This document shows, piece by piece, positions 7,460-15,121 of a stretch of 19,290 nt of DNA. The number at the start of each line of letters is the position of its first letter. Within the stretch, counting starts at the first letter, position 1. The position numbers were made by a program, and so were the translations under genes. The DNA comes from an uncultured Bacteroidales bacterium (GTDB taxonomy: Bacteria; Bacteroidota; Bacteroidia; Bacteroidales; UBA932). The notes beneath the pieces are model-generated. The model saw only the letters and a program-made list of their open reading frames with translations. It had not been told where the DNA came from and did not search any database. Location of the stretch: positions 1 through 19,290 of the forward strand of contig CAKMNE010000008.1 in NCBI GenBank assembly GCA_927798505.1. Reading direction: 5' to 3'.

Positions 7460-10400
7460 TTATTTCTTTAATGTTAATCTGATCTTGTGAGTAAGGGCAT
7501 TGTCAACATCTATGTTCATGTTGATGTTTTCGTCTATGTAGCGGAGTTCGAAACTGTGCTTGCCTGCACTGAGTTCAAGCTCAACCGAATTGGTCCAGCC
7601 GCGGTCATTCCAGTCTTCACCTCTTTGAGGAAGAACTACCGTACCGACCTTCTTTCTGTCAACATAGAGGGTTCTGGTAGCACATTTGTTATGGGTGGTG
7701 ATGCTTCCATTGCCGTTGGAATAGTTGAAATCCACATACCAGACACCTGACTTCGGCACCTCTATTTCAAGTTTAGCCTGACTTCCGAGCTTGGTGCTGA
7801 GGGCAGCCTCGAGAGGGAATTCATACTCTTCGACACGAATGCGCTGCGGCTCGCTCATAAAGGAGTAGTCCGAACCATCGTTGCGCGCAATCACGGAGTA
7901 CTCGCCGGATCCCTTGACCACATAGACGGAGTCTGTGATTTCTTCCACAGGCTTGCCGTCGCAAAGAATCACATAGCTGTCGGCATCCAGCACGGAGTTC
8001 CATTTGAGGCATCCGTCCTCGTAGCGTACGACAGGGCAATCGAGGTCCCAGAGAACAGGTTTGAGCTTAACTTCATCAGCCTCCGCATAATAGTCGCTGC
8101 ACATGCAGATTTCCACATTGTGCTCACCTTCGAGGGTTGCGCTTACAAACGGCTCCGACTCCTTGCCGTCAAGCAGGAAAGTCCTGATGAGAGGGCCCTC
8201 TCCGTAAACCTTGACATTGAGGGTCATTCCCCTGTATTTCAGGCCGGTAATGCTGCGAAGGCCCTTCATCTGAGCCGGCACGCAAGGCTGGAAGTGAATG
8301 CCGTCGGTATCGTAATGAATGCCGAGCAGAGCTTCGCGGAAGAGGCCGATATGACCCGCTATGCTCCACAGCTGACGCGGTGAATCGAGCAGGGTCCCGG
8401 TAGTTCCGTCTGAAGCGACCATGTTTTCCATATGGGAACCGAAGGCCGCGGCCGCTCTCTCGTTGGATGCTATGGCGTGCATCAGGGCTGTTCTGTTGCC
8501 TGTCTGTGCGGCAGCCTTGCCCCAGAACGAAGTCACGAAAGGCCATATGGCATTGTTGTGATAGCTCTGCTGTGAAGAGATCTGAGGCGTGAAGATGACA
8601 GGACCATACTCGCATACAGGGACATTCTCAATTATTGCCCGGGCCTGGTCTGCAGAGGCGATGCCCCAAAGGATGCAGAGGCTTTCTCCGAGAGTCTCTG
8701 CACGAGGCGAGAGGACTTTGGCGTTGCGTCCGTATCTGTACTGGGCATAATAACCTTCCTCCTCAAGCCAGAAATTGCTGTTGATGGCCTGTTTCAGGGA
8801 TGCCGCCCTCTGAGTGAATTTCTTCTCGTCGGATTTCTTGCCGCCGCCCAGCATCTTTGCCATCTGGGCCATTACGTCGAGGGCGCGATAGAACACGGCA
8901 TTGGTGCCGAGGCATTCGCTTTGGGAAATGTCAACAGGCTGCATCCACTCAGGATAGCTCTGCTGCCTCCAGTCGATGAAACTGCTCTCTCCGCGGTAAA
9001 GTCCGCTCTCCGGATTGTAGGCTGTCTCAAGATCATCCTCAAGACTGCGGCGGATGATAGGGTAAACCTGACGCAGCCAGCCGTAGTCTCCGGTCTCAAG
9101 GAAGACCTCCCAGGCCGCAATCGCCCAGACTTCGCGGTCGGTAGAACAAGGCCAGGCGCCGCCGGTGCCGGTATCCTGGATGATTCTGCCCTTCCTGTCA
9201 ACCTTTTTCATAAGGCTGGTCTTCACCACCTCCGGTTCAAGATGGGCAAGGGAGAGTATGGCGCTGTAGGAGATGTCACGAGTCCATACTCCGGACCATT
9301 TCTCGCCGGTGCGGAAGGTGCCGTCCTCTTCTATATTCTTCACCATCTCCGCAACTGCAAGGTCGTAGATGGCTGTTTCGAGCCGGTTGGCGCCTTTGAC
9401 CGTGCCGTAGGCAGGGTTGGAAGCTGTTTCAGGGGCTTCGAAGCGGGAACCGTTCCACTCCACGTCGGAAGAATTGATGCTGAAGTTCTTGCTTGAATAA
9501 ACGTTTCTGTCACTATTCCAGAAGTACTGCCTTCCGAAGCGGTCGGTGACGCAGATTTCTATGCGGGAATCTCCGCTGCGTGGCTGTGCGAAGAAAAGGT
9601 GCTCAGTCTTGCCGGCGGAGAGATTCTTCCACGAGTATTCCTTCTCGCGACGGTTTTCCACATCGTTTACGATGTTGCGGTCATAACCGGTGAAGCGGGT
9701 CATCTCTCCCATAGGCTCACCGTTCTCACTCCATTCCACCTTCCACTGAGGATCGTAGTTCCATACATTTGCAACCACGCATTCAGGCTTCGCAGGGTCC
9801 TCGCCGGTGCGGTATGCGCTCATCTGCACATCGGTGCTCTGACCTACGGCCTTGTACTGCCAGCTGAGCTTGTCTCCGTCAGCCTCGTAGATGTAGTAAC
9901 CCCAAGGCAGACCGTCCGAACTCAGAAGGGAGTTCCAGAAAAAGCCGCTCAGCGGGGCGTGCACGTGCTCCATCAGATTGTCCGCGAGGCAGAAGTTCTC
10001 TGCGTAGTGCTCGTGTGCGGTGCAGATATGGGCGTTGTAAGGCTTCAGCACTTCATAGAGCGCATCACGGTTGGTAAGTATCTTTTTGTACTCCTCGCTT
10101 TTGAAATCTCCCCTGCGGGCGGCCGGACTGTAGGTCGGTATGTGCATAAAGACTACCACGGTACTTCCCTGCGGAACATCTGCGAGATCAGCCTTGAGCC
10201 AGTCCAGCTGATGCTTAGGCAGGTAGCCTAGATAGCGACGCACAAAGTAAAATACGTCGTCGAGCACCACATAGTGGATACGCCCTTTGTCGAAAGAATA
10301 CCAGGTAGGGCCGAAAGTGCTCTGATACAAGCTTTTGGACTCCTCGTTAGTGGTAGCGTCACTGCGGTAGTCGTGGTTTCCCATCAAAGCAAAGAAAGGA

Positions 10401-10948
10401 AATCCAGCTTCCGCGCAGGTCTGATGTACCTTTGGAAGCAAACCGCTGGACCAGTTGCCTGCGATGTCTCCGCAGGAGATTCCGAAAGACGGAAGTCCGG
10501 ACGCGGATGCATATTCCGCGGCATCGCCGGCAGCCTGCTTTACATATTCCAATTCACTTTCATTGTAAACCTGCACGTCCGCCCATACGAAGAAGTTGTG
10601 GCGGGTCTCATCCACTCCGGTTGCGGCAAGCTCAAAGTCTGCCTGCTGCTGCGGCAGCTGACGGTCGAGTGCGCGGTAAAACATCGGCGCTCCGTTGCGC
10701 TCGGGCACTTCATAGCCCGAAGGAATGGTCAGATACACAAAGACGGCGTCAGGATGCACGTCGAGGGTGTAGGCTCCCTGGTCATCGGTGCGCACGAAAC
10801 TGTATCCGTCCGTTACCTTGACTCCCTGCAAAGCCTCTCCCTTGTCATCAACGACACGACCGCTGACGCTGAAAGGCGCAGCATTTAAACCAACTGTAAA
10901 AAAGAATGCTGCAATTGCGAGAAATAACCTTTTCATCTGTTTTTCCAT
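7460..10948 (-). CDS. Secreted calcineurin-like phosphoesterase / six-hairpin glycosidase fusion
   Basis: With the start at 10948 this is 1162 residues, with a signal peptide (KRLFLAIAAFFFTVGLNA) and probable periplasmic or surface location. Domains in order: a beta-sandwich N-domain (about 25-100); a calcineurin-like phosphoesterase (about 115-330) with metal ligands in WADVQ (D124), CGDIAG (D161), GNHDY (191-193), FMHIP (H269) and AHEH (H312, H314); a phosphoesterase-associated C-domain (about 330-490); an (alpha/alpha)6 glycosidase-like domain (about 517-940) with GVWTRDISYS, GGAWPCSTDREVWAIAAWE, PRAETLGE, YHNNAIWPFVTSFW and RQLWSIAGH; a fibronectin-like segment; and a C-terminal jelly-roll resembling a carbohydrate-binding module. 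The glycosidase part resembles glycogen-debranching/rhamnosidase-clan enzymes; I cannot name its family or substrate. The frame stays open to an ATG at 11005, overlapping the previous gene by 8 bases, but the signal peptide favours the ATG at 10948 or 10936. Confidence 0.88.
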   Translation of the reverse strand: MEKQMKRLFLAIAAFFFTVGLNAAPFSVSGRVVDDKGEALQGVKVTDGYSFVRTDDQGAYTLDVHPDAVFVYLTIPSGYEVPERNGAPMFYRALDRQLPQQQADFELAATGVDETRHNFFVWADVQVYNESELEYVKQAAGDAAEYASASGLPSFGISCGDIAGNWSSGLLPKVHQTCAEAGFPFFALMGNHDYRSDATTNEESKSLYQSTFGPTWYSFDKGRIHYVVLDDVFYFVRRYLGYLPKHQLDWLKADLADVPQGSTVVVFMHIPTYSPAARRGDFKSEEYKKILTNRDALYEVLKPYNAHICTAHEHYAENFCLADNLMEHVHAPLSGFFWNSLLSSDGLPWGYYIYEADGDKLSWQYKAVGQSTDVQMSAYRTGEDPAKPECVVANVWNYDPQWKVEWSENGEPMGEMTRFTGYDRNIVNDVENRREKEYSWKNLSAGKTEHLFFAQPRSGDSRIEICVTDRFGRQYFWNSDRNVYSSKNFSINSSDVEWNGSRFEAPETASNPAYGTVKGANRLETAIYDLAVAEMVKNIEEDGTFRTGEKWSGVWTRDISYSAILSLAHLEPEVVKTSLMKKVDRKGRIIQDTGTGGAWPCSTDREVWAIAAWEVFLETGDYGWLRQVYPIIRRSLEDDLETAYNPESGLYRGESSFIDWRQQSYPEWMQPVDISQSECLGTNAVFYRALDVMAQMAKMLGGGKKSDEKKFTQRAASLKQAINSNFWLEEEGYYAQYRYGRNAKVLSPRAETLGESLCILWGIASADQARAIIENVPVCEYGPVIFTPQISSQQSYHNNAIWPFVTSFWGKAAAQTGNRTALMHAIASNERAAAAFGSHMENMVASDGTTGTLLDSPRQLWSIAGHIGLFREALLGIHYDTDGIHFQPCVPAQMKGLRSITGLKYRGMTLNVKVYGEGPLIRTFLLDGKESEPFVSATLEGEHNVEICMCSDYYAEADEVKLKPVLWDLDCPVVRYEDGCLKWNSVLDADSYVILCDGKPVEEITDSVYVVKGSGEYSVIARNDGSDYSFMSEPQRIRVEEYEFPLEAALSTKLGSQAKLEIEVPKSGVWYVDFNYSNGNGSITTHNKCATRTLYVDRKKVGTVVLPQRGEDWNDRGWTNSVELELSAGKHSFELRYIDENINMNIDVDNALTHKIRLTLKK

Positions 10949-10997
10949 TTTGGCCCCTAATTTACTCAAAAAAGGGGATAGATATGCTATCATTGGC

Positions 10998-12074
10998 TTA
11001 TTCATAAGGCTTGAAAGGGAAATCCCAACCGGTTACGCTTGCAACATAAGGGGCAAGTATGCTCGCTATCTTGCGATGTCCCCTGTAGTTGGGGTGCCAG
11101 GATGCGCCAAGGTCCGTAGTGTCGTTGTGCACCGATTCGTTGATGATGCAGTAGTGCAGGTTCCCAACTCCGCTGCGCTCTCCGGCCGCCCTGACATAGA
11201 GCCCCATCTGCTCATTGGCCTTCGAGGCCATGAGGATAATTGGCACCTGCTCTCCGTGGAAGGCGCGAACCTGCCTCAGAAGTGCGGCATAGCCTGAGCA
11301 CCAGTAGTCAAGATGAGGCTGACGACCGGTGGAGAAGTCATTGGTACCCAGGTAGATGACCACGAGGTCAGGAGTATAGCCCGGCGTCCAGGCCTTTTCG
11401 CAGTGCTGGTCATAGGTCTGGGCATAGAGCTTGACCATGTTGTCCTGCTGGTTGAAATCATCGTAGTTGCGAACCACCCCTCGGCCGCTGTGGCTGATGT
11501 GCACGGCTTCAGCATCAAAGAAGCGGGCTACAATGTCGGCATAGGTGAGGGCCGGGTTTTCGGTTTCCGGCTTGAAAGGGTCATCACGGCTCGGAGCTTC
11601 GGTGCCGTAGCCGCAGGTGTAGGAGTCCCCGATAAACTCGATGAGCCGGGAATGCGGCTTTGGCGCGTCGAGGAATCTGCCGTCGGTGGAGAAAGACTCG
11701 AAGATGGCTGTTCCCTGCTCGCCTTCGGTCCTTTTCTGAATGATTACTTCGTGCACACCCTTTTTACCCTTGAAGAGGATGATGGTGGTATCGCCCTTAA
11801 CCTTGAAGGCGCTTGTGGCCTGAGGGCCCTGAGGGGTATCCACCCAAAGGTTGAACCAGTCGGCGTTGGTGTCCCTGCATTTGAGTTCGAGTGCGGTTCC
11901 GGAAAACCTGAGACGCAGCGTAGTTGCGCTCCAGTCAAAACTCACCGCGCCTTCCGTTGTGGTTTCGGTCCTGCCGATCCAGCTTATGCGGCCGTCAGAA
12001 GCGGCTATTGTTTCAGCGCTGCAGATTGCGGCGCCCAGTAGCAGCGAGGCTGCAAGAATGGTTATTCGTTTCAT
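10998..12074 (-). CDS. Secreted SGNH/GDSL esterase, CE2-like
   Basis: This 358-residue protein begins with a signal peptide (MKRITILAASLLLGAAICSA, cleavage near residue 20; the cysteine lacks a proper lipobox). Residues about 25-135 form a beta-sandwich opening SDGRISWIGRT, as in carbohydrate esterase family 2 N-domains. The SGNH hydrolase follows: FIGDSYTCGYGTE with nucleophile S151, the glycine block SHSGRGVVRNY, YLGTNDFS with N245, and SWHPNYRGH with catalytic H327. The aspartate usually two residues before that histidine is serine (S325), which fits CE2 enzymes said to work with a Ser-His dyad. The likely role is removal of O-acetyl groups from a glycan outside the cytoplasm; the actual sugar is unknown. 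It is the first gene after the tsf terminator and has its own consensus promoter, so it probably heads the operon that continues through nagB. Confidence 0.9.
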   Translation of the reverse strand: MKRITILAASLLLGAAICSAETIAASDGRISWIGRTETTTEGAVSFDWSATTLRLRFSGTALELKCRDTNADWFNLWVDTPQGPQATSAFKVKGDTTIILFKGKKGVHEVIIQKRTEGEQGTAIFESFSTDGRFLDAPKPHSRLIEFIGDSYTCGYGTEAPSRDDPFKPETENPALTYADIVARFFDAEAVHISHSGRGVVRNYDDFNQQDNMVKLYAQTYDQHCEKAWTPGYTPDLVVIYLGTNDFSTGRQPHLDYWCSGYAALLRQVRAFHGEQVPIILMASKANEQMGLYVRAAGERSGVGNLHYCIINESVHNDTTDLGASWHPNYRGHRKIASILAPYVASVTGWDFPFKPYE

Positions 12075-12079
12075 AGTTA

Positions 12080-12110
12080 CAAATTTAATAATTTAAGCGC
12101 GGAACGCAAA
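12080..12110 (-). promoter_or_regulatory. Bacteroidota-type promoter of the SGNH esterase operon
   Basis: The minus strand shows TTTG at 12107-12110, exactly 19 bases, then TAAATTTG at 12080-12087, matching the Bacteroides -33/-7 consensus (TTTG and TAnnTTTG). The -7 box ends only 5 bases before the esterase ATG, so initiation would fall at or within a few bases of the start codon. The -33 TTTG is also the end of the T-run of the tsf terminator. Confidence 0.72.
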
Positions 12111-12150
12111 AAGGGCGACCTTAAAGTCCTAGGACTTGCCGGTCACCCTT
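12108..12150 (-). terminator. Intrinsic terminator after tsf
   Basis: On the minus strand AAGGGTGACC (12141-12150) pairs with GGTCGCCCTT (12111-12120) with one G-U wobble. A 3/3 internal loop follows, and the centre is a perfect 14-base palindrome AAGTCCTAGGACTT (12124-12137). The hairpin runs into a T-run at 12108-12112. It starts 22 bases after the tsf stop and should end the rplM-rpsI-rpsB-tsf transcript before the esterase operon. Confidence 0.85.
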
Positions 12151-12172
12151 GATTAGAAATTTGGAATGCAGA

Positions 12173-13168
12173 TTAGTCGGTGAGGGAGAATCTCTTGAAG
12201 ACAACAACCTTTGCCTCAGGATCAACTGCCTTGAGGGCATCCTTTACGGAAATGTGGTTCTCGCCCATCTGATACTCCTGCTCTTCGAGAGTCTGCTCCT
12301 TGAAGAACTTCTGAAGACGGCCATTGGCGATATTCTGGATCATGGTCTCATTGAGATTTGCAGCCTTCTCTGCTGAGACGGTCTTGATAATCTCACGTGC
12401 CTGGTCAGCCTGCTCTGGAGTGAGCCAGCCTTTGGCGGTGTTGGACTCGATATGATCCTCGCTGTCGCAGTGTGCAGGGTTGATGCCGGCCTTCTTGAGG
12501 GCTGACTCAACTGCCTTGAGCACCTGCTCGTCCCTGGTCTTCTGGATAGCTACCTGGAGCTCGTTCTCTACGACCTCCTTAGGGCAGTCTGCTGCAGAAA
12601 GAGCCACCGGATTCATAGATGCAACCTGCATCACGATACCCTTGGCGATGTCCTCAGGAACCTCTTTGTTGAATCCGCAAAGAGCACCGAGTTTTCCGTT
12701 GAGGTTGTGGATGTAAGCTGTTACAAACGGTGCCTCAACGAGTGCGTAGTAAGCAAGCACGTGCTTCTCGCCGGTCTTTCCGGTCTGAGCCTCAACGGCC
12801 TCCTCTACAGTGTAACCGTCCTCCATCTTGCAAGCCTTGAGAGCCTCAAGGTCTGCAGGGCAGGAAGCGATGGCTACGTCTGCGATAGCGTTTGCAAGAG
12901 TCTGGAAGGCTTCATTGCGGGAAACGAAGTCAGTCTCGCAGCCGAGGCATACGAGTATTGCCTTGTTTCCGGATACGCGTGCCTTAACGGCACCCTCAGA
13001 TGTCTCGCGGTCAGCTCTCTTGGCTGCTACAAGCTTACCCTTCTCACGGATGATGCCCACTGCCTTGTCGAAGTCGCCCTGAGCCTCCTCAAGAGCCTTC
13101 TTGCAGTCCATCATGCCGGCTGAAGTCATCTTGCGCAACTTCATTACGTCTGCTGCTGTAATTGCCAT
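12173..13168 (-). CDS. tsf: Elongation factor Ts
   Basis: EF-Ts is the cytoplasmic exchange factor that recycles EF-Tu from its GDP-bound form. The 331-residue product has the UBA-like N-domain MAITAADVMKLRKMTSAGMMDCKKAL, the KRADRETSEGAV stretch, and the EF-Tu contact loop CETDFVSRNEAFQ. Dimerisation-domain features follow (ALCGFNKEVP; QVASMNPVAL), and the protein ends in IQKFF-like and VVVFKRFSL segments. The length matches the longer Bacteroides-type EF-Ts. The ATG at 13168 sits 42 bases after the rpsB stop, the usual rpsB-tsf pairing; upstream it is AT-rich without a clear Shine-Dalgarno. A strong terminator follows. Confidence 0.97.
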   Translation of the reverse strand: MAITAADVMKLRKMTSAGMMDCKKALEEAQGDFDKAVGIIREKGKLVAAKRADRETSEGAVKARVSGNKAILVCLGCETDFVSRNEAFQTLANAIADVAIASCPADLEALKACKMEDGYTVEEAVEAQTGKTGEKHVLAYYALVEAPFVTAYIHNLNGKLGALCGFNKEVPEDIAKGIVMQVASMNPVALSAADCPKEVVENELQVAIQKTRDEQVLKAVESALKKAGINPAHCDSEDHIESNTAKGWLTPEQADQAREIIKTVSAEKAANLNETMIQNIANGRLQKFFKEQTLEEQEYQMGENHISVKDALKAVDPEAKVVVFKRFSLTD

Positions 13169-13210
13169 AGTAGTAGTTATTTTCTAAAACAGTTTTACAA
13201 ATGGTGGAAA

Positions 13211-14023
13211 TTATTCTGCTGCAGGAGCCTCTGCCTCAACGTTCACAGGCTTTGCTCCCTTGCGGGCGCGGAGCTTGCGGTCGTTGCTCTTTACAGTCTC
13301 CTTCTCCTCTGCCTCAGCTTCCTTGTCCTTCTCGAGCTTGCGCTCTTCGAGACCTTCCTGAATAGCTGCGCAAACCACATTGAGAATGCACTCAATGCTC
13401 TTTGCCGCATCGTCATTAGCCGGAATTACGTAATCAATCGGGGTAGGATCGCAACAAGTATCAACCATAGCGAATACCGGGATGTTAAGACGATTGGCTT
13501 CCTTAACGGCGTTGGCCTCCTTCATTACGTCAACCACGAAGAGTGCGGACGGAAGACGGCTCATGTCCCTGATGGAACCGAGGTTCTTCTCGAGCTTGGC
13601 CCTCTGGCGGTCAATCTGGAGACGCTCACGTTTTGCGAGCTTTTCGTAGGTGCCGTCCTCCTTCATCTTGTCGATGGTGGACATCTTCTTGATGGCCTTG
13701 CGGACGGTTGGGAAGTTGGTAAGCATACCGCCGGCCCAGCGCTCTGTAACCGATGGCATTCCAACAGCAGTTGCTTTCTCGGAGACAATCTCCTTAGCCT
13801 GCTTTTTGGTTGCTACGAAGAGGATTTTGCGACCGCTCTTTGCGAGAGCCTTCATCTCTTCTGCAGCCTCGTCAACCTTGACGACTGTCTTGTGCAGGTC
13901 GATGATGTGGATGCCGTTCTTCTGGTCGAAGATGTACGGTGCCATCTTAGGGTTCCACTTGCGGGCGAGGTGTCCGAAGTGTGCGCCTGCATCAAGCAAT
14001 TCTTGGAAATTTGTTCTTGACAT
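13211..14023 (-). CDS. rpsB: 30S ribosomal protein S2
   Basis: S2 is a late-assembling small-subunit protein on the back of the 30S head-body junction. The 270-residue product shows the family signatures: FQELLDAGAHFGHLARKWNPKMAPYIF at the N-terminus, IHIIDLHKT, ILFVATKKQAKEIV, RWAGGMLTNF (about 92-101), PSALFVVDVMKEANAVKEANRLNIP and AMVDTCCDPTPIDYVIPANDDA. The C-terminus has a charged, alanine/glutamate/lysine-rich tail of about 40 residues, common in Bacteroidota S2. It is separated from rpsI by a 147-base gap that may hold a structured leader, and it is followed by tsf. Confidence 0.98.
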   Translation of the reverse strand: MSRTNFQELLDAGAHFGHLARKWNPKMAPYIFDQKNGIHIIDLHKTVVKVDEAAEEMKALAKSGRKILFVATKKQAKEIVSEKATAVGMPSVTERWAGGMLTNFPTVRKAIKKMSTIDKMKEDGTYEKLAKRERLQIDRQRAKLEKNLGSIRDMSRLPSALFVVDVMKEANAVKEANRLNIPVFAMVDTCCDPTPIDYVIPANDDAAKSIECILNVVCAAIQEGLEERKLEKDKEAEAEEKETVKSNDRKLRARKGAKPVNVEAEAPAAE

Positions 14024-14170
14024 AATTGTCTGTTTTCTTTTTTGTTTTTTCTCTTTTCATCAATCCCACGGTAGCGGTCCTGGACCGGTCCGGGAGATTT
14101 TCCGCAGTGTGGCAGCCTTCCAAAAGGGATGGTTTAAAAACCACAACTGTGCGATAAAACAGGTTGATAA
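14024..14170 (-). promoter_or_regulatory. Candidate structured leader between rpsI and rpsB
   Basis: This 147-base gap is the largest inside the ribosomal-protein operon. On the minus strand it contains a hairpin CGGTC-CAG-GACCG (14075-14087) enclosed by TCCC/GGGA (14092-14095 with 14064-14067). The palindrome GGACCGGTCC (14082-14091) overlaps it and could form an alternative pairing. A second small inverted repeat lies at 14130-14143. No TAnnTTTG box and no terminator-like T-run was found. The last 35 bases before rpsB are A-rich on the coding strand. S2 autoregulation through an rpsB leader is known in gammaproteobacteria; whether this is the same kind of control is inference. Confidence 0.4.
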
Positions 14171-14560
14171 CTAACGTTTACTGAACTGGAAGCGGCGGCG
14201 TGCACCAGGCTGACCAGGCTTCTTGCGCTCAACCTCGCGAGCATCGCGGGTGAGGAATCCTGCTGCCTTGAGTACAGAACGGTATGCTTCCTTGTCAATC
14301 TCGCAAAGTGCGCGTGCGATGCCGAGACGGACGGCCTCTGCCTGACCCTTGGTACCACCTCCGACGAGGGTAACCTTCGTGTCAAACTTTCCGAGAGTCT
14401 CAGTAGCGGTGTACGGCTGGAGAACAACGTAGCGGAGAGCCTCCTCCTTGAAGTAATCCTCAAGAGGGCGTCCGTTGATTACGATGTTGCCTGTTCCTTC
14501 TGTGAGATAAACGCGAGCCACAGCTGTCTTACGTCTTCCAAGGGCGTGTGTCTGTTCCAT
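14171..14560 (-). CDS. rpsI: 30S ribosomal protein S9
   Basis: S9 is a 129-residue small-subunit protein whose C-terminal tail reaches the P-site tRNA. Motifs include [14 protein letters not shown] at the N-terminus, [33 protein letters not shown] and the basic end [11 protein letters not shown], with the conserved terminal SKR. The N-terminus is complete from the ATG at 14560. It follows rplM by 9 bases, the conserved L13-S9 pair. Confidence 0.98.
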   Translation of the reverse strand: MEQTHALGRRKTAVARVYLTEGTGNIVINGRPLEDYFKEEALRYVVLQPYTATETLGKFDTKVTLVGGGTKGQAEAVRLGIARALCEIDKEAYRSVLKAAGFLTRDAREVERKKPGQPGARRRFQFSKR

Positions 14561-14569
14561 TTGCTCTGT

Positions 14570-15022
14570 TTAAATTTCGTTCAACTTGATTTCCTTAGGG
14601 TTCTGTGCCTGGTGCGGATGCTCCGGACCTGCATAAACATGAAGGTTTCCGAGCTGCTTGTCACCGAGACTTGTCTTAGGGAGCATACCCTTGACTGCTC
14701 TCCTGATGAGTTCTGCCGGTCTCTTGGCGAGGATTTCGCGAGGTGTGGTGAAACGCTGTCCTCCTGGATATCCAGTGTAGCGTGTGTACACACGGTTGGT
14801 CATCTTCTTGCCCTTGAGAGCAACCTTCTCGGCGTTGATTACGATAACATTGTCACCGCAATCCACGTTTGGAGTGAATCCCGGCTTGTTCTTACCGCGA
14901 AGGATAAGAGCAACCCTGGATGAAAGACGACCAAGTGCGACATCTGTCGCGTCAATGACCAGCCACTGCTTGTCTACAGTCGCTTTATTGAGCGATACTG
15001 TCTTGTAACTGAGTGTGTCCAT
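14570..15022 (-). CDS. rplM: 50S ribosomal protein L13
   Basis: L13 is an early-assembling large-subunit protein; the 150-residue length is usual for Bacteroidota. Visible signatures are WLVIDATDVALGRLSSRVALILRGKNKPGFTPNVDCGD, VALKGKKMTNRVYTRYTGYPGG, and AVKGMLPKTSLGDKQLGNLHVYAGPEHPHQAQ. It is the first gene of rplM-rpsI-rpsB-tsf and has a consensus promoter about 60 bases upstream. Confidence 0.98.
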   Translation of the reverse strand: MDTLSYKTVSLNKATVDKQWLVIDATDVALGRLSSRVALILRGKNKPGFTPNVDCGDNVIVINAEKVALKGKKMTNRVYTRYTGYPGGQRFTTPREILAKRPAELIRRAVKGMLPKTSLGDKQLGNLHVYAGPEHPHQAQNPKEIKLNEI

Positions 15023-15047
15023 TGTCTGATCTTAATGGGTTAATACT

Positions 15048-15086
15048 AAAAAATTTGCGATCCCTCCAAAACAAAGGGGTCGCAAA
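15048..15086 (-). terminator. Intrinsic terminator after frr
   Basis: On the minus strand TTTGCGA, a C/A mismatch and CCCT pair with AGGG and TCGCAAA, extended by two T-G wobbles around a 5-base loop, followed by six T residues (15048-15053). It lies 36 bases after the frr stop and would close the pyrH-frr transcript. Its first arm includes the TTTG of the rplM promoter, so promoter and terminator overlap. Confidence 0.78.
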
Positions 15087-15113
15087 GGTAATCAAAAAAA
15101 ACCGAATTGCAAA
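15083..15113 (-). promoter_or_regulatory. Bacteroidota-type promoter of the rplM operon
   Basis: On the minus strand TTTG at 15110-15113 is followed after exactly 19 bases by TACCTTTG at 15083-15090, a full match to the -33/-7 consensus. Initiation would be near 15078-15080, giving a leader of about 55-58 bases before rplM. The expected start point falls inside the 5' arm of the frr terminator. Confidence 0.78.
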
Positions 15114-15121
15114 AACTTTTG

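Noticed and set aside
10954..10977. CCCCT/AGGGG inverted repeat upstream of the phosphoesterase-glycosidase
   Set aside because: A five-pair stem with a 14-base loop and no T-run is too weak to call a terminator or regulator site.
10949..11005. Longer start for the phosphoesterase-glycosidase
   Set aside because: It would put 19 to 23 residues before an ordinary signal peptide and overlap the esterase stop; ATGs at 10948 and 10936 fit better. It cannot be fully excluded.
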